A program made the position numbers and the translations under genes. Of a DNA stretch of 64,000 nt, positions 52,285 to 60,263 are shown piece by piece (within the stretch, counting starts at the first letter, position 1; every line of letters begins with the position of its first letter). Below the pieces are notes generated by a model, which was not told the origin of the DNA, ran no database searches, and saw only the letters and a list, made by a program, of their open reading frames with translations. Source of the stretch: Nitrospirota bacterium (lineage in GTDB: Bacteria; Nitrospirota; 9FT-COMBO-42-15; HDB-SIOI813); assembly GCA_020846775.1 (NCBI GenBank), contig JADLDG010000034.1, forward strand, positions 1-64,000. Reading direction: 5' to 3'.

Positions 52285-54858
52285 ATGATCAAAATCCTCA
52301 TCGTTGACGACAACCAGCCGGATCTCTATATGCTTGAAACTCTTCTTAAGGGATACGGATATGAGATAGAAACCGCTTCTAATGGTGTTGAGGCCCTTGC
52401 TAAGGCCAGGCTCAGCCCTCCTGCATTAGTCATCTCCGATATCCTGATGCATGAAATGGATGGATTCGCGCTTTGCAGACAATGGAAGCAGGATCCAACC
52501 CTGAACAGGATACCCTTCGTTTTTTACACGGCGACATATACTGACTCGCGGGATGAAGAGTTTGCATTTTCCCTTGGAGCAGAGAAGTTCATCGTAAAGC
52601 CAGCTGACCCTAAGGCGTTTGCAGACATAATAAGGGATGTCATTTTGCAATATAAGCAAGGCAAGCTTGTCAGCACTGTAAGGATTGCAAGGGCTGAGAA
52701 GGATTTAAACAGGATGTACAATGAGACACTTGTCAGGAAGCTCGAAGATAAGATGGGACAGATTGAAGCGGCAAACCAACTCCTGAAAGAAGAGGTTGCT
52801 AAGAGAACCAGAACAGAAAAAGAAATCAACCTCCTTTATGGGATGACAAAGGAAATTGTTACCAGTAAAGATTTCCGCTCTGCTTTAGAAGTAGTTTTAA
52901 GAGAGGTGTGCAATGTAATTGGCTGGGATTACGGAGAGGCATGGCTGCCATCTGAAGATGGGACAACACTTGTATACTGCGACTCATGTCATTGCAATCT
53001 CACTGCCTCCATGGAATTTGAGACATTAAGCAAAAAACATGTTTTTGAGAAAGGCGCCGGCTTGCCAGGGAGTATATGGTCAAAAGGGGAAATTGAGTGG
53101 ATAACGGATGTGACAAGTGAGTCGCAGAAACTGTTCATCAGGAAGGATATCGCAAGGGAAACTGGCATTAAAACAGCATTAGGCATTCCAATTATAAGCG
53201 GAGATGACTGTCTTGCAGTATTAGTTTTCTTTTCTGCTGCGATTAAGAAAAGGGAAGACCGTACAATAGAACTTGTCACTACAGTCGCTTCACAGCTTAG
53301 TTTGATAATTAGTCAAAAAAAGGCAGAAGAGGAAATACGCAGGCGGAATTCTGAACTTTCCCTTCTGACGCAGGTAATCGAACAGACCATTGAGAGTGTA
53401 ATCATTACTGACACTGATGGTGTTATAGTATATGTCAATCCCACCTTCGAAAGGATTACAGGTTACAGAAGGAGTGAAGTTATTGGCAGGACGCCCGGTA
53501 TAATCAAGAGTGGAGAGCATGATGACAGTTTTTTCAGGGATATGTGGGCAACTATCAAGTCAGGAAAGATATGGCGAGGGCAAATAGTCAATTTGCGAAA
53601 AGATGGAACACGTTATGTTGATGAATCTACAATTATTCCTGTTAGGGATGATAAAGGGACGATTGTAAACTTTGCCGGCATACAACAAGATGTCACACTT
53701 GCATTCCAAATTGAAGAGCAATACCGGCAGATGCAGAAGATGGAGGCTATAGGGCATCTGACCGCAGGCATTGCCCATGATTTCAATAATATAATGACTG
53801 CTCTTAATGGTTATGCCGAGTTGCTTCAGATGCGATTTCCTCAGGACGACCCCCGTCAGGAGCTGTTGAACAATATTATATATTCCGGTGATCAGGCAAC
53901 GAACCTGATTCAGCAGCTGCTTGCATTCAGCCGCAGGCAGGTCATTGAGCCGAGAGTACTTAACTTAAACAACCTCATAAACAATATGAGCAAGATGCTG
54001 AAACGCCTTGTGGGGGAACAAGTCCAGCTCAAGACTATTCTGTCTCAGGATTTGTGGAATATCGAGTCGGATCCAACACAGATTGAACAGGTTATAATCA
54101 ATCTTGCAATTAATGCCCGTGATGCAATGCCCGATGGCGGACAACTGACCATTGATACGTCCAACATTGTTTTGGATGATGATTATGTATCTACTCATAT
54201 TGAAACAAGTAAGGGAGATTATGTAATGCTTGCGATTTATGATACTGGCCAGGGCATGGCAAAGAACGTCGTCTCTCACATCTTTGAACCTTTTTTTACT
54301 ACAAAGGAAATCGGCAAGGGCACCGGGCTCGGGCTTTCCACAGTCTATGGAATTGTTAAGCAAAACAACGGCAGTATCTGGGTCTACAGTGAGGAAGGAT
54401 ATGGTACTACTTTCAAGATATTTCTTCCCCGTGCAAAAGGTCCTCTATGTGAGATATCAGCAGCATCTGCTGCAGGGGAATTTCCGGGGGGAGATGAAAC
54501 AATCCTTGTTGCTGAAGATGATGATAGGGTCAGAGAGATGGTGTCGCAGATTTTACTGGCCTATGGATATAAAGTTCTTGCAGCAAAGGATGGACATGAA
54601 GCAATGCAGTTGTCTAACATGCATTTCGGAGACATTCATCTTCTGTTGACCGATGTTATTATGCCCGGAGTGACAGGAAAGATATTGTCTGAACAGATAG
54701 TAAGGACCAGGCCAGGAATTAAATCCCTGTTCATGTCAGGTTATACTGCTGACATGATAGGACTCCAGATGCTCAGGGCAGCAAACCTGCCGCTAATACA
54801 AAAACCTTTCAATGCAGGTGAATTGTTACGTAAGATCAGGGATATACTGGACAAATAA
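52285..54858 (+). CDS. Hybrid histidine kinase: REC-GAF-PAS-HisKA-HATPase-REC
   Basis: 857 residues. An N-terminal receiver (about 2-120; DDNQPD, phosphorylated aspartate in LVISDILM, about residue 53), coiled coil, GAF (about 195-345), PAS (about 355-475, with the IIKSGEHDDSFF loop), a kinase core of the NtrB-like type (GIAHDFNN about 500, NLAINARDAMPDGG, DTGQGM, GTGLGLSTVYG) and a C-terminal receiver (about 735-855; aspartate in LLLTDVIMPGV). With receivers at both ends it can receive and pass phosphate. Cytoplasmic. AGGAGG precedes ATG 52285. No output domain, so a partner regulator must exist elsewhere. Confidence 0.93.
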   Translation: MIKILIVDDNQPDLYMLETLLKGYGYEIETASNGVEALAKARLSPPALVISDILMHEMDGFALCRQWKQDPTLNRIPFVFYTATYTDSRDEEFAFSLGAEKFIVKPADPKAFADIIRDVILQYKQGKLVSTVRIARAEKDLNRMYNETLVRKLEDKMGQIEAANQLLKEEVAKRTRTEKEINLLYGMTKEIVTSKDFRSALEVVLREVCNVIGWDYGEAWLPSEDGTTLVYCDSCHCNLTASMEFETLSKKHVFEKGAGLPGSIWSKGEIEWITDVTSESQKLFIRKDIARETGIKTALGIPIISGDDCLAVLVFFSAAIKKREDRTIELVTTVASQLSLIISQKKAEEEIRRRNSELSLLTQVIEQTIESVIITDTDGVIVYVNPTFERITGYRRSEVIGRTPGIIKSGEHDDSFFRDMWATIKSGKIWRGQIVNLRKDGTRYVDESTIIPVRDDKGTIVNFAGIQQDVTLAFQIEEQYRQMQKMEAIGHLTAGIAHDFNNIMTALNGYAELLQMRFPQDDPRQELLNNIIYSGDQATNLIQQLLAFSRRQVIEPRVLNLNNLINNMSKMLKRLVGEQVQLKTILSQDLWNIESDPTQIEQVIINLAINARDAMPDGGQLTIDTSNIVLDDDYVSTHIETSKGDYVMLAIYDTGQGMAKNVVSHIFEPFFTTKEIGKGTGLGLSTVYGIVKQNNGSIWVYSEEGYGTTFKIFLPRAKGPLCEISAASAAGEFPGGDETILVAEDDDRVREMVSQILLAYGYKVLAAKDGHEAMQLSNMHFGDIHLLLTDVIMPGVTGKILSEQIVRTRPGIKSLFMSGYTADMIGLQMLRAANLPLIQKPFNAGELLRKIRDILDK

Positions 54859-54898
54859 CTATGAAAGACATCCTGCAGGCAGACCGTCCGAATCGGGA

Positions 54899-55405
54899 TT
54901 AACGGATAACTCGCAGGATGCCCCTGAGAAGATCTGCTGGTTTTGGAGGACAGCCCTTGATATAGGCGTCTACCCTGAGGACCTTTCCTATGCCTCCGAG
55001 GGATGCATAGCCTTCACCAAAGATTCCGCCGTCATATCCGCAATCTCCCACAGCAACGACGAACTTCGGCGGAGGCATTGCATTGTATGTCCTCTTTAAG
55101 GCAATCTCCATGTTTCGGGTAGCAGGGCCTGTGACCAAAAGCATATCGGCAAATCTTGGTGAGGCTGTAAAATGGATGCCGAACCGCTCACAATTGTAGA
55201 CGGGGTTATTCATGGCCTGGAGCTCCAGTTCGCAGGCATTACATGAGCCGGCATCTACTGCCCGGATGGTGAGGCTCCTATGGAAACACCGCCTTATGGC
55301 CTCTTCCAGTTCTTGCCCTACTACTTGTATCTCTTCTTCCACTCCTGTCGGCAGAGGTTCTGTGACGATGCCTGTTCTGAATATCTGATGCAGGATTTTT
55401 AGCAT
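54899..55405 (-). CDS. hyfI: Ehr/hydrogenase-4-like small subunit (NuoB/HyfI type)
   Basis: 168 residues of the NuoB/HycG family, short and cytoplasm-facing. The four ligands of the proximal [4Fe-4S] cluster are present: CNACE (two cysteines, about 55-58), GDC (about 119) and GCPP (about 149). It is the last gene of the six-gene complex and carries electrons next to the large subunit encoded 51 bases upstream. It starts MLKILHQIFRTGIVTEPLP, as HyfI/HycG proteins do. The next gene to the left is the convergent hybrid kinase. Confidence 0.88.
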   Translation of the reverse strand: MLKILHQIFRTGIVTEPLPTGVEEEIQVVGQELEEAIRRCFHRSLTIRAVDAGSCNACELELQAMNNPVYNCERFGIHFTASPRFADMLLVTGPATRNMEIALKRTYNAMPPPKFVVAVGDCGYDGGIFGEGYASLGGIGKVLRVDAYIKGCPPKPADLLRGILRVIR

Positions 55406-55433
55406 AACTTTTAGTACCCATCCTCATCCTTGA

Positions 55434-55452
55434 CCTCTCCCTGAGGGAGAGG
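55434..55452. repeat. Small perfect hairpin CCTCTCCC-TGA-GGGAGAGG
   Basis: Eight-base perfect stem with a three-base loop between the large- and small-subunit genes of the Ehr complex. This CCTCTCCC/GGGAGAGG type is a widespread dispersed repeat in bacterial genomes; it may lower expression of the downstream small subunit or stabilise the upstream mRNA. Confidence 0.6.
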
Positions 55453-55456
55453 GAAT

Positions 55457-57034
55457 TTAGAGATCGTTTCCGGAATATGATTGATTGAAGCTCTTGTTAC
55501 ACACCGGAAAATCAGGGACGATATTACCGTGGATCGCAAGTTCCAGTGCAAGCCAGTTTACACTTGAGGGGTCTCTTACCATGCAGCGGTTTATCTCCCC
55601 TTTTGGGCCAGACTGGAGCCAGTAGACGATCTCTCCCCGCCATCCCTCGACAACTGCAAACCCTGAACACTCCTTCGAAGGCGGATCAAAACGACCGTTG
55701 GTTATACCTTCCGGGATGCCTTCTAATATTTCACCAATAATACGAAAGGATTCTCTAATCTCTTCAATCCTTACCCATACCCGGGCATGAATATCACCTG
55801 ATCTCAAGACCGTCATCCTGGGAATAATGCGGTCATATGGAGGAAAAGGTGTCTGGATGCGGCAGTCCAATCCTATCCCGCTGGCACGCGCAGCAAAGCC
55901 AACTACACCAAGCTCTCTTGCATCATCAGTCAACAGAATCCCTGCATCCCTTACCCTGTCTTCGAGTGAAGAATTTTCATCATAGATTATAACCAGTCTT
56001 TCGAGTTCTTTCCTTATGCAGTCTATCTCTCTCAGGATTTCTTCTTTCCCTTCTGCAGTTATGTCAACAGCCGCCCCGCCCGGAAGGATTTTATCCATCA
56101 TTAATCTGTGACCGAAGAGCTTATCATTTGTTTTCAATACAGTCTCTCTGAGTATGGAAAACTGATAAAGCAGGAACGAAAACGCCACATCATTACAGAT
56201 GGCTCCGATATCACCCAAGTGGTTTGCAATCCTCTCCATCTCCAGCAACAGCGCCCGAATCCATAGGGCTCGCTCCTGCGGGACAAACCCGGACATGGCC
56301 TCGAGGGCCATGCAGTAAGCAAGTGTATGAGCCACTGTAGTATCTCCGGATACACGGCCTGCCAGTCTGGCTCCATCCAGCCAGGTGAGGGACTCAAATC
56401 TCTTTTCTATCCCCTTGTGTACATAGCCAAGCCTCTCTTCCAGGTGGAGGATGTCCTCTCCTACTGCCTGAAAGCGGAAATGACCTGGTTCGATGATACC
56501 GGCATGAACAGGACCGACAGCTATTTCATAAACCCCTTCACCTTCTGCCCTGATCCACTGATATTCCCCCTTCACCCGCTGCATCGGCACAGAAGGATCA
56601 AACCCTTTCCTCAAAGGATATGCATCCTCCGGCCAGTCCTCGTGTTTTATCCATGGCCTCGTGTCAGGGTGGCCGGCAGGGATAACCCCCATGAGGCTTC
56701 TCATCTGGCGTTCAAAGCGGGAGGCAGCTGCAAATATCCCGGTAAGGCTTGGGAATGTTGGATCATCAATAGGAATGCGGCAACTGACTATGATGTATTC
56801 AGAGTCGAGTGCATAACATGTGTAGATTCCGAACCCTCTGATGGGACCCATCCCTGTTTCGTCTGTTGCCCATTCTGCAACAAGCCTTGCGCCGGACTTT
56901 TTCATTTCCTTTGCCGCTTCTAAAAACCTTTCCCTTGGAATATGAAAAGATGGGACAGTGGCCGGATAGTGACAAACATCCTTTAAGGCATCTGGACCAA
57001 GCACTCCTGTTATAATTTTTTCTAAACTTTCCAT
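55457..57034 (-). CDS. hyfG: Ehr/hydrogenase-4-like large subunit (NuoCD/HyfG type) without Ni ligands
   Basis: 525 residues from ATG 57034 (GAAGGA upstream; a frame from 57124 adds 30 residues without a site). The first 150 residues are NuoC-like and the rest is the NuoD/hydrogenase large-subunit fold. Where NiFe hydrogenases have CxxC near RVCGIC, this protein has RVSGDTTVAHT, and where they have the C-terminal DPCxxC it has DFPVCNKSFNQSY. All four nickel-ligand cysteines are therefore missing, as in energy-converting hydrogenase-related (Ehr) complexes. It should link electron transfer to the membrane pump without producing hydrogen; substrate unknown. Confidence 0.85.
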   Translation of the reverse strand: MESLEKIITGVLGPDALKDVCHYPATVPSFHIPRERFLEAAKEMKKSGARLVAEWATDETGMGPIRGFGIYTCYALDSEYIIVSCRIPIDDPTFPSLTGIFAAASRFERQMRSLMGVIPAGHPDTRPWIKHEDWPEDAYPLRKGFDPSVPMQRVKGEYQWIRAEGEGVYEIAVGPVHAGIIEPGHFRFQAVGEDILHLEERLGYVHKGIEKRFESLTWLDGARLAGRVSGDTTVAHTLAYCMALEAMSGFVPQERALWIRALLLEMERIANHLGDIGAICNDVAFSFLLYQFSILRETVLKTNDKLFGHRLMMDKILPGGAAVDITAEGKEEILREIDCIRKELERLVIIYDENSSLEDRVRDAGILLTDDARELGVVGFAARASGIGLDCRIQTPFPPYDRIIPRMTVLRSGDIHARVWVRIEEIRESFRIIGEILEGIPEGITNGRFDPPSKECSGFAVVEGWRGEIVYWLQSGPKGEINRCMVRDPSSVNWLALELAIHGNIVPDFPVCNKSFNQSYSGNDL

Positions 57035-57090
57035 ATTATCCTTCGTCCGGAAACAGCGCCTGCCTGTCTTTGCTACATTGCAATCATTGC

Positions 57091-58539
57091 TTATTTTAAC
57101 AACTCCACGGCCGTATGAAACCATTGAGACAGAAAATTCGGCATATATAATCCTATTACAAGTACAAGCGCCAGGTGCAGCACAACCGGGATGTGGGCGG
57201 CCTTAAGAATATGCTGTTTTGGCGGCTGATGGCCGGAAACCATTGGCTGGATACGCCGGAATATAGCAGCGAAGGCAACACCCAGACCCAGAAGAAGAAA
57301 AGGCATCAGGTATGGCGCATCTTTCATCGTTGCTGTCAGGATCAGAAACTCGCTCGTGAATACACCGAAAGGCGGCATTCCAACAATAGCCATAACGCCC
57401 AGGAGAAGCCCCCATCCCACAAGAGGGTTTCCACGAACCAGCCCCTTTATTTTGCTCATCTCCTGAGTATCATGCATCTGTGCCGCATGCCCCACTGTAA
57501 AAAAGATAGAAGACTTGGTAAGGCTGTGGACCAGCATATGAAGCAAGGCCCCGAAGGTTGCAACTGGCCCCCCAAGGCCGAAGGCAAACGTTGCGATACC
57601 CATATGTTCGATAGAAGAGTATGCGAACATCCTCTTGATGTCCTTCTGGCGAAGGAGCGAAAAAGCGGAAACTATAATTGAAAGGATGCCGAAACCCATC
57701 ATTATATTACCTGCCAGGTTTGTACCGAGAGATCCATCCACTAATACCTTGCACCTTACCAGCGCATAGAGTGCAATGTTTAACAGGAGGCCCGAGAGTA
57801 CTGCCGAGATCGGTGTAGGACCTTCGCTGTGGGCATCGGGAAGCCAGTTGTGAAGCGGCACAAGCCCTACCTTTGTCCCGTATCCCACCATAAGAAACAC
57901 GAATGCCAATTGCAGGACTGTAGGTTCAAGCTGCCCGCTCACAAAGCTCAGGTTAGTCCAAAGCAATGCCTCTCCTCCCTCACCAAGGACCCTCTCAGCC
58001 GCAAAATAAAGCAGTACCGTTCCGAAAAGTGCAAGTGCAATCCCCACACCGCAGAGGATAAAATATTTCCATGCCGCCTCTATTGCTGTGGGCGTCCTGT
58101 ATAGAGATACGAGAAGTACCGTGGAAAGGGTTGCAAGTTCCATTGCAATCCAGAGGACACCAAGATTGTTGGTTAAAAGACAGAGCAGCATCGCGAAAAT
58201 GAAGAGCTGGAACATCGCATGATAGAAGCGCATACCCCAGTGGCCGACACGGCCATGCGCCCTCTCTGTTCTCATATATCTCCTGCTGAAGATAGCGGTA
58301 GTCATGGAAACGAATGTCGTCAGCACAACAAGATAAACATTAAATTCATCAATGAAGAAAAACTTCCTCCCGGCCATAAACGATCCGTCAATATAGACCT
58401 GTCTGGCGAGGGCAATGCTGACTGCAAAAGTTGCTAATGAACAGACAATGTTTATCTCAGGGGCATACTTCCTGTCCCCCACAAAGGCCAGGATAGCGGC
58501 AGCTATTAAAGATACACCTAATAAAAGTAAAATAGTCAT
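57091..58539 (-). CDS. hyfF: Ehr/hydrogenase-4 proton-pumping subunit F (NuoN/HyfF-like)
   Basis: 482 residues, about 13 membrane helices, an antiporter-like subunit of the NuoL/M/N family. The two lysine/glutamate channel regions are visible: LWIAMELATLSTVLLVSLYR (glutamate, about 128-147) and VGLVPLHNWLPDAHSEGPTPIS (about 222-243), then SSIEHMGIATFAFG. It moves protons (or sodium) while electrons pass through the soluble arm. It lies between HyfE and HyfG genes; the 57-base gap to hyfG and 82-base gap to hyfE contain repeat sequence on the hyfE side. Confidence 0.9.
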   Translation of the reverse strand: MTILLLLGVSLIAAAILAFVGDRKYAPEINIVCSLATFAVSIALARQVYIDGSFMAGRKFFFIDEFNVYLVVLTTFVSMTTAIFSRRYMRTERAHGRVGHWGMRFYHAMFQLFIFAMLLCLLTNNLGVLWIAMELATLSTVLLVSLYRTPTAIEAAWKYFILCGVGIALALFGTVLLYFAAERVLGEGGEALLWTNLSFVSGQLEPTVLQLAFVFLMVGYGTKVGLVPLHNWLPDAHSEGPTPISAVLSGLLLNIALYALVRCKVLVDGSLGTNLAGNIMMGFGILSIIVSAFSLLRQKDIKRMFAYSSIEHMGIATFAFGLGGPVATFGALLHMLVHSLTKSSIFFTVGHAAQMHDTQEMSKIKGLVRGNPLVGWGLLLGVMAIVGMPPFGVFTSEFLILTATMKDAPYLMPFLLLGLGVAFAAIFRRIQPMVSGHQPPKQHILKAAHIPVVLHLALVLVIGLYMPNFLSQWFHTAVELLK

Positions 58540-58593
58540 AATAACGTTACCTAATCCCGGGCAGTTAAATAGAATTAAATAGGTTAAATAAGA

Positions 58594-58618
58594 TAAATAG
58601 GCGCTGTCCCTATTTAAC
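58594..58618. repeat. Partial copy of the GCTGTCCCTATTTAAC repeat within the hyf operon
   Basis: Sequence AAATAGGCGCTGTCCCTATTTAAC matches the right arm of the perfect hairpin at 24795-24858 except for one change. The matching left arm is degenerate (GTTAAATAG... pieces upstream, 58560-58590). It lies in the gap between hyfF and hyfE, three bases from the hyfE stop. Confidence 0.65.
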
Positions 58619-58621
58619 TGC

Positions 58622-59287
58622 TCAGTCCTCCTCTTTCAGTCTTGCCATCTGTTCCACATCAAGGCTTTCAAAGGTAGTTCTTATATGGAAAAAGAATATG
58701 CCGAAAATGAACGCAGCAATCAATATATCCAGGGCAACGCCAAGTTCCACTACCAGCGGCATACCGTAAGTTGCGCTCGTCGCAGCAAAGAACAATCCGT
58801 TTTCCATGGCAAGGAAGCCTATTATCTGGGTAACAGCATGCTTCCGGGTAATCATCATCAGAAGCCCAAGCATTACGGTCGCCAGGGCCACAGAAATAGT
58901 CGAACGGGTAACAAGGGTTGACAACTCACGGATGGGCGAAGTCAGATGATATGAGAAGATAACGATTGCGATTCCTATCAGCATAGTGCTGGGGATATTG
59001 ATAACCGTCTCAACTTCCTTGTGAATCTGTAACCGGATTATAAGCAAATGGAGAATATACGGGAGTGCGATGACCTTAAGAATCAGCGTAAGAACAGACG
59101 ATATATAAAGATGGTGTTGTCCCGCAACATACCCGACTACTGCGGTACTGATCGAAAGAAATAGTCCCTGCCACGCAAAGATGTGCAGGAGGCCGTATAT
59201 CCTTCTTTGGGCAAGGAGACCAAAGGAGGTCAGGAGTATCATCGCCGCCAGTACACTATTTAGTTGTGCAGCAACATTTACTGACAT
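58622..59287 (-). CDS. hyfE: Hydrogenase-4 subunit E-like membrane protein
   Basis: 221 residues with six or seven membrane helices, in the NuoK/HyfE family. Typical features are QRRIYGLLHIFAWQGLFLS (about 27-45) and MLGLLMMITRKHAVTQIIGF with the conserved pattern GFLAMENGLFF (about 150-178), whose glutamate is the NuoK-type channel residue. It is a bridging membrane subunit between the pump and the NuoH-like anchor. Overlap or short gaps with hyfC (25 bases) support co-transcription. Confidence 0.88.
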   Translation of the reverse strand: MSVNVAAQLNSVLAAMILLTSFGLLAQRRIYGLLHIFAWQGLFLSISTAVVGYVAGQHHLYISSVLTLILKVIALPYILHLLIIRLQIHKEVETVINIPSTMLIGIAIVIFSYHLTSPIRELSTLVTRSTISVALATVMLGLLMMITRKHAVTQIIGFLAMENGLFFAATSATYGMPLVVELGVALDILIAAFIFGIFFFHIRTTFESLDVEQMARLKEED

Positions 59288-59312
59288 ATCAAACTGCCCA
59301 TTGTATCAACCA

Positions 59313-60263
59313 TCATTCCAGCATATAGAAAGAGAGCATCCCAAGTGTTGCAAACAGGAAGGCGCTCCCTAAAAACTCGGGAACCCTGAAAAACCTCATC
59401 TTTGCAAAACCGGTTTCTATCAACACAAGACCGATCCCTGCTAAACACAGCTTCACTGCCAGAACTAAAAAAGCTATCGGAACGAAGGTTAAATCCCCTC
59501 TCCCGGCAATCCCCCATGGAAAGAATGCAGCAATTCCCATCACCACAAAAAGGTAAAGCTTCATCATCCCTGCCCATTCCATGAGGGCTAAGTATCTTCC
59601 CGAGTACTCCAGTATCATCGCTTCATGAATCATCGTTAACTCAAGGTGAGTAGCCGGATTATCTACAGGTATCCTTCCTGTCTCCGCTAATGAAATGAAG
59701 ATGAATGCAAGCAGTGCAAATGCAAGAGAAGGCCTCAGGTTAAGATCACCATGTGCAATAACCTGAACCATCTGCGAAAGAGACGTTGACTTACTGGCAA
59801 GCGAAACTGTAAATACAGCCATCAGCATGGCAGGTTCAGCAAGGGATGCTATAGTCATCTCCCGGCTTGACCCCATCCCGCCAAAGGCAGTGCCTATGTC
59901 CATGCCAGCCAGAGCGGTAAAAAATCTCGACATGGCAAAAAGGGAGACGATAGCTATTACATCTGCTGTAGTGGACAAGGGAAGATCTACAGACAGTACA
60001 GGTATTATAGCACCGATCAAAACAGTGAAACCGAATATGAGATAGGGTGTAACCCTGAATATCCAGGATGCATTTTCAGCGAGAACGATGTCTTTGTGAA
60101 AGAGCTTTATCAAATCCCGGTAAGGCTGAAATATACCGGCTGTAGTCCGTCCCTGAAACCAGCACTTTAATGTTCTCACCCACCCTATGAACACAGGTGC
60201 AGCAGTAAAGAGCAATAATATCTGTATGACTTCTAATATATATGAAGAAAGCATTTCGCTCAT
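59313..60263 (-). CDS. hyfC: Hydrogenase-4 subunit C-like membrane anchor (NuoH type)
   Basis: 316 residues, about eight membrane helices, NuoH/HyfC family, which anchors the soluble arm to the membrane and lines the quinone or coupling site. Seen: WVRTLKCWFQGRTTAGIFQPYRDL (about 24-47), ETGRIPVDNPATHLELTMIHEAM (about 188-210), both strongly conserved. The start ATG overlaps the hyfB stop by four bases (60260-60263). It is the second of the six genes. Confidence 0.92.
   Translation of the reverse strand: MSEMLSSYILEVIQILLLFTAAPVFIGWVRTLKCWFQGRTTAGIFQPYRDLIKLFHKDIVLAENASWIFRVTPYLIFGFTVLIGAIIPVLSVDLPLSTTADVIAIVSLFAMSRFFTALAGMDIGTAFGGMGSSREMTIASLAEPAMLMAVFTVSLASKSTSLSQMVQVIAHGDLNLRPSLAFALLAFIFISLAETGRIPVDNPATHLELTMIHEAMILEYSGRYLALMEWAGMMKLYLFVVMGIAAFFPWGIAGRGDLTFVPIAFLVLAVKLCLAGIGLVLIETGFAKMRFFRVPEFLGSAFLFATLGMLSFYMLE

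Noticed and set aside
54899-57034. Functional NiFe hydrogenase
   Set aside because: The nickel-ligand cysteine motifs of the large subunit are replaced.
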